In this document: positions 8,284 through 12,500 of the stretch, one piece after another
How the letters are laid out: the number at the start of each line of letters is the position of its first letter
Numbering within the stretch: the stretch's first letter is position 1
Assembly: GCA_018398815.1 (NCBI GenBank)
Contig: CM031610.1
Location: forward strand, 39,739,735-39,752,234
Length of the DNA: 12,500 bases
Direction of reading: 5' to 3'
Source: Conus ventricosus
Taxonomy: Eukaryota > Mollusca > Gastropoda > Neogastropoda > Conidae
Notes under the pieces: generated by a model
What the model saw: only the letters and a program-made list of their open reading frames with translations
Databases searched by the model: none
What the model was told of the DNA's origin: nothing
Program-made: the position numbers and the translations under genes

Positions 8284-8695
8284 GTGAGTCTTGTCCCTTT
8301 AATTACATCAAATGGCAGGTTCTTTCAAAATTTACAGGTTTTATGCAGGCTGACTGATGGAGTCTTGAAAAATGGAGTGAAAAGTTCAAAAGTCTTTTAA
8401 GGAATTAAAGGGGGAAAAATAGAAGTTATCAGATGTCTTCAGTGCTGGTGTTAGGAACAGTCGGGTGTGATTCAAGTGTCTGTTTCATCTTCCCAAAAGG
8501 CCTAACAAATTATTAATCTTTTGAAAGTTTTGACTCTTCTATATTCAAATGTTTCATGTTTATATAGTCCTATCAGGACATGATAGTAGCATTATTATCT
8601 ACAATTGGTGGTAAAGTTTAACATAACTGGATTTTTCCCCCCTGCTTCTTCTTTCATGCCATTTCTCAACATAACCCCCATGTTGTTTATTCTGA

Positions 8696-8744
8696 CCCCT
8701 CCCCCCCCCCTCCACCCCCCCCCCCCCCTCCACCCACACCCCCT
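8696..8744. repeat. C-rich homopolymer tract
   Basis: Long C runs interrupted by T and CA (two runs of more than ten C). The opposite strand is G-rich and could form quadruplex structures. The exact length is likely to be unreliable in sequencing. Confidence 0.9.
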
Positions 8745-8834
8745 CACACAGAGTCAGATCTAGGGTCATGCTACCACATCATGAGCTACAGCAGTCCACA
8801 AGGACCTGTAATCGTCAGGTCGTCGTGCTGCTGC

Positions 8835-9022
8835 TTTTTTTTTTGCACCTTTTTTTCCCTTTTCCGCGTACGCAGGCTGATACTCTGCAGACACTCCCTG
8901 TATAGACAGGCAAGGATTAATCCCATCTACCCAACAAAGGGAGTGGAGTTTTGTGTGTATGGTCGTTTTTCATCCCGCCATTTTAAGGCAGCCATACTCC
9001 AACTTCGGGGAAATGCTGCTGC
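8835..9022 (-). mobile_element. SINE 3' remnant, minus strand
   Basis: Read on the minus strand, 9000-8981 is GGAGTATGGCTGCCTTAAAA, followed by ATGGCGGGATGAAAAACG and a CCATACAC block. The sequence ends in an A-rich tail (T runs at 8835-8844 and 8850-8856 on the + strand). This is the 3' segment I recall from a SINE family common in gastropods, and a second diverged copy lies at 11100-11180 on the + strand. No tRNA-like head is seen on the 5' side, so the copy is truncated or decayed. Family name not assigned. Confidence 0.6.
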
Positions 9023-9484
9023 TGATTCTCTCCTGTTCACTCTAACCCACACCCCTTCCATCTGCCCCACTCCCTCCCTGAAAGTAGTCCATGTTAGTTG
9101 ACAAGATCCGACTTCCCTTTTTACCTTCTGACTCGCGTCCCGTCTGTCTCCTCCTGATCCTGCTCTTTCTATCCCCTCTCACGCTATCTGTTTGGGAAAT
9201 GTCCTCACCTGCCCACTCCTCATTTGTTCATTGTGAATGCTGACTGTGGTCTGGGGCAGATTGTACTATATACATTTTGCATGTCTGTTGTTCGAAACAT
9301 CTCAAGTAAACATGTTTGTCGAAAATTCACACGTCTGTTTCGCGTCATGTCAGGCAAGTGTTACTTTGGACACCGTTTTCTGTGTTTATGTTTTTTGTCC
9401 TTTCTTCAGTAACCCTGTAGTCTCTTTCAGTACCTTGTTTGAGTTGTGAGGAGTTTTGTATGTGATGGGCTGCTGCTGTTCCAG

Positions 9485-9588
9485 TGCACAAAGCAATGGA
9501 AGAATCTTTGGGTCTGCCCACGAGGGTCAACGAGGAAGGGGAAGGCCTCACAGAGGAGGAGCTGCAGCAGGCTCAAGAAGCGCTTAAG
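9485..9588 (+). CDS. Exon 7: acidic helical segment
   Basis: A 104-nt exon from acceptor TTCCAG (to 9484) to donor GTGTGT (9589). The first two bases (TG) complete a Met codon with the last A of exon 6, and it ends phase 0. It encodes 34 residues: HKAMEESLGLPTRVNEEG, then EGLTEEELQQAQEALK. The last stretch has Leu/Ala spacing compatible with an amphipathic helix or short coiled coil. It carries on smoothly in composition from the second half of exon 6, so the two probably form one helical region of about 60 residues broken by the GLPT turn. No catalytic motif is visible and the family is not recognised. Confidence 0.8.
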
Positions 9589-9787
9589 GTGTGTACAGAC
9601 CACAGCATTCACTCACAAATAAATACAAAGCAAACATAAGTGAAATAGATTAGGAAACTGAAATGAACAATTAAACAGAAATAAGTTTTTAAAAAAAAAA
9701 ATTGTTTAAAAGACTGTGAAGAAGATGGATGATTCCTATTCAGATTCCAGGTTGGAGCTTTCCTTTTCCTGTCATGAATGTATGCAT

Positions 9788-10126
9788 GAAATATATGACA
9801 TAGTCAAACCTCTCAGTGCCATGAACGCTCATAACTGGGTCTGTAAACACAAGGTGTCTTCACTGGGACCTAAGTCAAAGTACACCAAAAGGAAAAAATG
9901 TTTCAGCTGAAAAGGAGGAAGCCTTTGTTCGGACTGTCTTTACCTGCAGATGCTGCTTGAAATATTTGACAGTCAAATCTCTCAGTACCATGGTTTCTCA
10001 TAATTGGGTCTTAAATTGTAAAGAGTCTTCTTTTGGACATAAGTCAAATATACTGAAAGAAAAAAAAAACCTGTTTCAGCTCAAAAAGGAGGAAGCCTTT
10101 ATTCTGAGGGTCTTTACCTGCAGGTG
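9788..10126. repeat. Tandem duplication, two ~168-bp copies
   Basis: Copy 1 (9788-9952) and copy 2 (9959-10126) are direct repeats with starts 171 bases apart. Shared blocks in order are GAAATAT-TGACA-GTCAAA, CTCTCAGT-CCATG, CATAA-TGGGTCT, CATAAGTCAAA / CCTAAGTCAAA, TGTTTCAGCT, AAAAGGAGGAAGCCTTT and GTCTTTACCTGCAG. Copies differ by many substitutions and small A-run indels, so the duplication is old. Confidence 0.85.
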
Positions 10127-10369
10127 TCCCTGTATCTGGTTTACATTGTTTCCATTTCACTTACGCTGAAAAATCAGAATTTCCTACATGTAAAGAATGG
10201 TGGTTGACACTGCAGGTGTCTGTATCTCTCAGGCCTGATTGACACCAGGATATATTATGAAAGTAAGCATAGAGTATAGCCCTGCCATGCAGTCTCAGAC
10301 CAGAATGGAAATCTTCATCATCCTCATTCTCATTGATCAGTGCAGCATCAAAAAAAAGTCTCAAATTCT

Positions 10370-10795
10370 GTGGCCCTTCATGCCCTGCTTACGTGGTGGC
10401 CTCAGTTTCAATGTCCTCTCTGTGTCCTATAGCCTTGGTTCGATTCCATGGGGGATGTCACTGGACGGATGTGGTAGCGTCCTCAGGAGGGACAGCTCAG
10501 TCACGCCGGCTCCACGACTAAGCAATTATTGTCATCAGTAGGGGGCTTAAGGAGGTGGGTGTCCTGCATATGTTGGATCAGAACAGGCACCACTGAAGTG
10601 ACACAGCAGCAGTGCAGTGTCTCCTCTGGTGGGTTGCCTCTTGATGACTTGACATTAACTGCTCCCTGTGGATTGCCGGTGACTTGATTGCAGCAGGCCA
10701 GGCTGGGCTGTGGCTTTGGATGAGGTGTCAGAACGAGCAACATGGGTGCCCTGCCACTGAGTTGACACATAAGATTGGGCAGAAAAAAAAATGCA
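10370..10795 (+). mobile_element. Probable tRNA-derived SINE
   Basis: GGTTCGATTCC at 10437-10447 matches the RNA polymerase III B-box consensus exactly. A degenerate A-box-like GTGGTGGCCTCAG lies about 45 bases upstream (10393-10405). The body is markedly more GC-rich than the surrounding intron and ends in an A9 run near 10783-10791, as expected for a SINE tail. No target-site duplication was confirmed and the borders are approximate. The tRNA of origin is not identified and the B-box could be a chance match. Confidence 0.45.
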
Positions 10796-10819
10796 AGTTG
10801 AGGTTGGGGAGAAATACTA

Positions 10820-11205
10820 GGGCTTTGCTTGGTATAGTGAGGTGTCAAGGTCTGTGGTTCAATGCCCTCAAAATGCTGCTAGGTTGAAAGAGATCTCTTC
10901 GAATTTAGCATTTGTGGTGACTCCAGGCCACTCCTGATCCTTCGAGTAAAAATTTAAATCAAGGTCCCATGCATGAACACTCATATAAGAAATCTTGCAA
11001 ATACCTTGAATCTCACACATTTAAAAGAGGAGCAGGCTATTGTATGCCAGTGAGGTGGATAATGAAAGTAAAACATATACAAACTACTGGTGTGCTTAGA
11101 TGTCACCCCGAAGATGGAATGTGGCTGCCTTTAAAGGTGGCATTAAAAACTGATATATGCATAAATCTCGCTTACTGGCAACCTCAAAGATCTGGCCAAG
11201 GGATG
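10820..11205 (+). mobile_element. Diverged SINE, plus strand, with gastropod-type 3' segment
   Basis: The 3' part, GGAATGTGGCTGCCTTTAAA at 11116-11135 followed by GGTGGCATTAAAAACTG, aligns with the minus-strand copy at 9000-8981 with few mismatches. A possible tRNA-like head lies upstream: an A-box-like TGGTATAGTGAG (10830) and a B-box-like GGTTCAATGCC (10856), although their spacing is shorter than usual. The 5' border is therefore tentative, while the 3' segment is the firm part. Confidence 0.55.
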
Positions 11206-11650
11206 ATGTAAGAAATAAGCTTCCTTTGAATAAAGACTTTCTTCTTCAAAGACTTTCCTTTCTAGAACCTTTTTTCTTGTACTAGCTTAGCTTAAACACC
11301 CATAGCCTAATGCCTATGCAGGCTATGAAATTTTAAGGTTCACTATGCTTAGATCACAGACTGGCCTTTTCCTCCCACAGCCTCAACCATCCCTGAACTG
11401 AATCAAACACATAGTTACTGCCAGATACAAATTGCAATCTGGCACAACAAGTGGTTTGGACTCTTGACCATCAGCTCTACAGCAAAGGTTTACAGGGTGC
11501 AAGATTCATCTGTCTAAAGACCCAATTCTGAAGGATGTGGGGAAGTTGTTGTCAAAGAGTTCCACTGTACAGTAATGTTGCTGCAGTCGGTTATGTCATG
11601 CCTTTTGAAGATGATTTCATGGGTTTTTTTTATGCCACTCCACAATGCAG

Positions 11651-11668
11651 CCCAAGGGGAAGAAAAAG
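11651..11668 (+). CDS. Exon 8: 18-nt microexon encoding PKGKKK
   Basis: Eighteen bases, CCCAAGGGGAAGAAAAAG, lie between an acceptor (T8 tract, then ACAATGCAG ending at 11650) and a donor GTGAGC at 11669. The exon is phase 0 on both sides, so it can be included or skipped without changing the frame. It adds six residues, four of them Lys, directly after the acidic helix of exon 7 (…QEALK). Microexons of this size are known to be neural-enriched and regulated in vertebrates; whether that applies here is unknown. A chance AG…GT pair of this size is possible, but the clean phase, good signals and compatible peptide favour a real exon. The transcript must continue beyond the window. Confidence 0.6.
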
Positions 11669-12094
11669 GTGAGCAAAGAGGTGGCGTTTAAGTGACTATG
11701 GTTTACATTGGTTTTCACTACGTTGCTTCAAGCTTGTTATATAAATGCTAATTTTTTTGGTTGAATCTGTTATACACACGTGGGGATGAGGGAAGGGAGG
11801 TGGAGGATCACTGGCCTTTTTTTGTTGCATTAGTGTTTTGAAGCACTTTAGAGAGAATTTTCCGTGAGTTTTGATGCTTAGTTACAGCAGCTGATGCAGT
11901 TATAATCGCATAAATAACTGAATTCAAATGACAGAAAACAAGCCTTGATGTCTTGAATGTTATCACTGAACAGCATGAAAAGAAACAATTTTGAATCAAA
12001 TGTCAGAAACGAAAAAAGTGAAGATTCTGGTGACTGGGAGAGGGACACAAACCCTGTATACTTAAATTAAGGCATTCCATGTCAAGATAAAACT

Positions 12095-12172
12095 TACCTC
12101 CCCTGTATAGCTTTCCCACCTCTCTCCCCTGTATAGTTTTCCCTCTTCTCTCCCCTGTATAGTTTTCCCACC
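12095..12172. repeat. 26-bp tandem repeat, three copies
   Basis: CCCCTGTATAG begins at 12100, 12126 and 12152, an exact 26-base spacing. Copies share CTCTCCCCTGTATAGTTTTC with few differences. Confidence 0.92.
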
Positions 12173-12327
12173 AGTGGAGTGGACCCAATAGATTTTACTT
12201 TGTCATCTCAGTATTCTTACGTCTAGCAATCTATAAAAATTCAGTCATCTTTATATAAGTTTTTCCAAGACCCAATTCTGTAACAATTTAATAAACATTC
12301 ACTCAACTGTTTTAGAGTTACTTCCAC

Positions 12328-12339
12328 ATGCACACACAC

Positions 12340-12375
<36 letters not shown>

Positions 12376-12380
12376 CACAC

Positions 12381-12429
<49 letters not shown>
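12328..12429. repeat. (CA)n microsatellite
   Basis: Roughly 45 CA units, with two AAAACAC interruptions near 12372 and 12382. Confidence 0.95.
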
Positions 12430-12430
<1 letters not shown>

Positions 12431-12500
12431 ATGTAGACCCCATCCCCCTTTAAGTCATTTGGATAAGACTTGAAGCTATGGTCCGGTATTGGAACACATG

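Larger units (their letters stand above)
8284..9484. other. Intron 6 (1201 bp)
   Basis: Phase-1 intron. The stretch 8284-8690 is AT-rich without features. It is followed by the C-rich tract 8696-8744 and a minus-strand SINE remnant at about 8835-9022. From 9023 to 9484 the DNA is pyrimidine-rich, with no gene seen, and ends in the acceptor GTTCCAG. Confidence 0.6.
9589..11650. other. Intron 7 (2062 bp)
   Basis: Phase-0 intron holding the 171-bp tandem duplication at 9788-10126, a probable tRNA-derived SINE (10370-10795) and a second SINE (10820-11205), each listed separately. From 11206 to 11650 the DNA is AT-rich with no gene seen. It ends in a T8 tract and the acceptor AATGCAG. Confidence 0.55.
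11669..12500. other. Start of intron 8 (at least 832 bp)
   Basis: AT-rich noncoding DNA with a purine-rich patch at 11780-11806, the 26-bp triple repeat at 12095-12172, and the (CA)n tract at 12328-12429. No further exon, stop codon context or polyadenylation site can be tied to the gene. Confidence 0.5.

Noticed and set aside
8781..9101. 106-residue open frame in intron 6
   Set aside because: It overlaps the minus-strand SINE remnant and T-rich tail; composition is not protein-like and no splice phase fits.
10437..10447. A functional tRNA gene at the B-box match
   Set aside because: No cloverleaf can be drawn around it: there are no matching acceptor or anticodon stems, and the A-box is degenerate. 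A SINE head is the better reading.
10239..10848. Open frames on both strands around 10.2-10.8 kb as genes
   Set aside because: They lie inside a GC-rich SINE-like element, with no splice signals in a phase that fits exons 7 and 8 and no recognisable peptide.

Overview
The window looks like nuclear DNA of an animal, most likely a gastropod mollusc. It holds one split gene on the + strand: short exons with GT-AG borders, separated by introns of about 0.6 to 2.8 kb that are full of simple repeats, minisatellites and SINE remnants. The mollusc call rests mainly on two copies (one per strand) of a SINE 3' segment around GGCTGCCTTTAAA / GGCTGCCTTAAAA, which I recall as abundant in gastropod genomes. 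The species cannot be named from this. No bacterial operon, rRNA gene, functional tRNA, CRISPR array or intact transposase is visible.

The gene: eight coding exons (324-394, 1014-1157, 2150-2899, 4145-4286, 5236-5351, 8124-8283, 9485-9588, 11651-11668) chain with fully compatible intron phases (1,1,0,1,0,1,0, then 0 after the last). After allowing for three 1-base frame breaks inside the third exon they encode 1 leading base plus 501 codons. The product is partial at both ends. It is low-complexity and probably disordered: an acidic start, an SRPGSR-type Ser/Arg stretch, a charged helical piece, TPEPRVAG octapeptide repeats, a Gln run, Lys/Pro-rich basic linkers sharing an EKKAPG motif, a six-proline run, a charged helical segment, and a PKGKKK microexon. 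I do not recognise the family. The composition resembles cytoskeleton- or scaffold-type linkers, but that is only an impression.

Layout: 1-323 upstream low-complexity DNA; 324-2149 first two exons and their introns; 2150-2899 the large repeat-bearing exon; 2900-4144 an intron with a (GT)n/(GA)n tract and a degenerate ~44-bp minisatellite that runs up to the next acceptor; 4145-5351 two basic exons, the first ending directly at a (GT)n microsatellite; 5352-8123 a 2.8-kb intron carrying a ~1.2-kb, 44-bp satellite-like array with a palindromic core; 8124-9588 two exons around an intron with a C-tract and a minus-strand SINE; 9589-11650 an intron with a 171-bp tandem duplication and two SINE-like elements; 11651-11668 a microexon; 11669-12500 intron with a 26-bp triple repeat and a (CA)n tract.

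No new multi-gene system is evident. The points most worth checking are the frame breaks in exon 3, the 18-nt microexon, the splice donor fused to a microsatellite, and the two intronic arrays.
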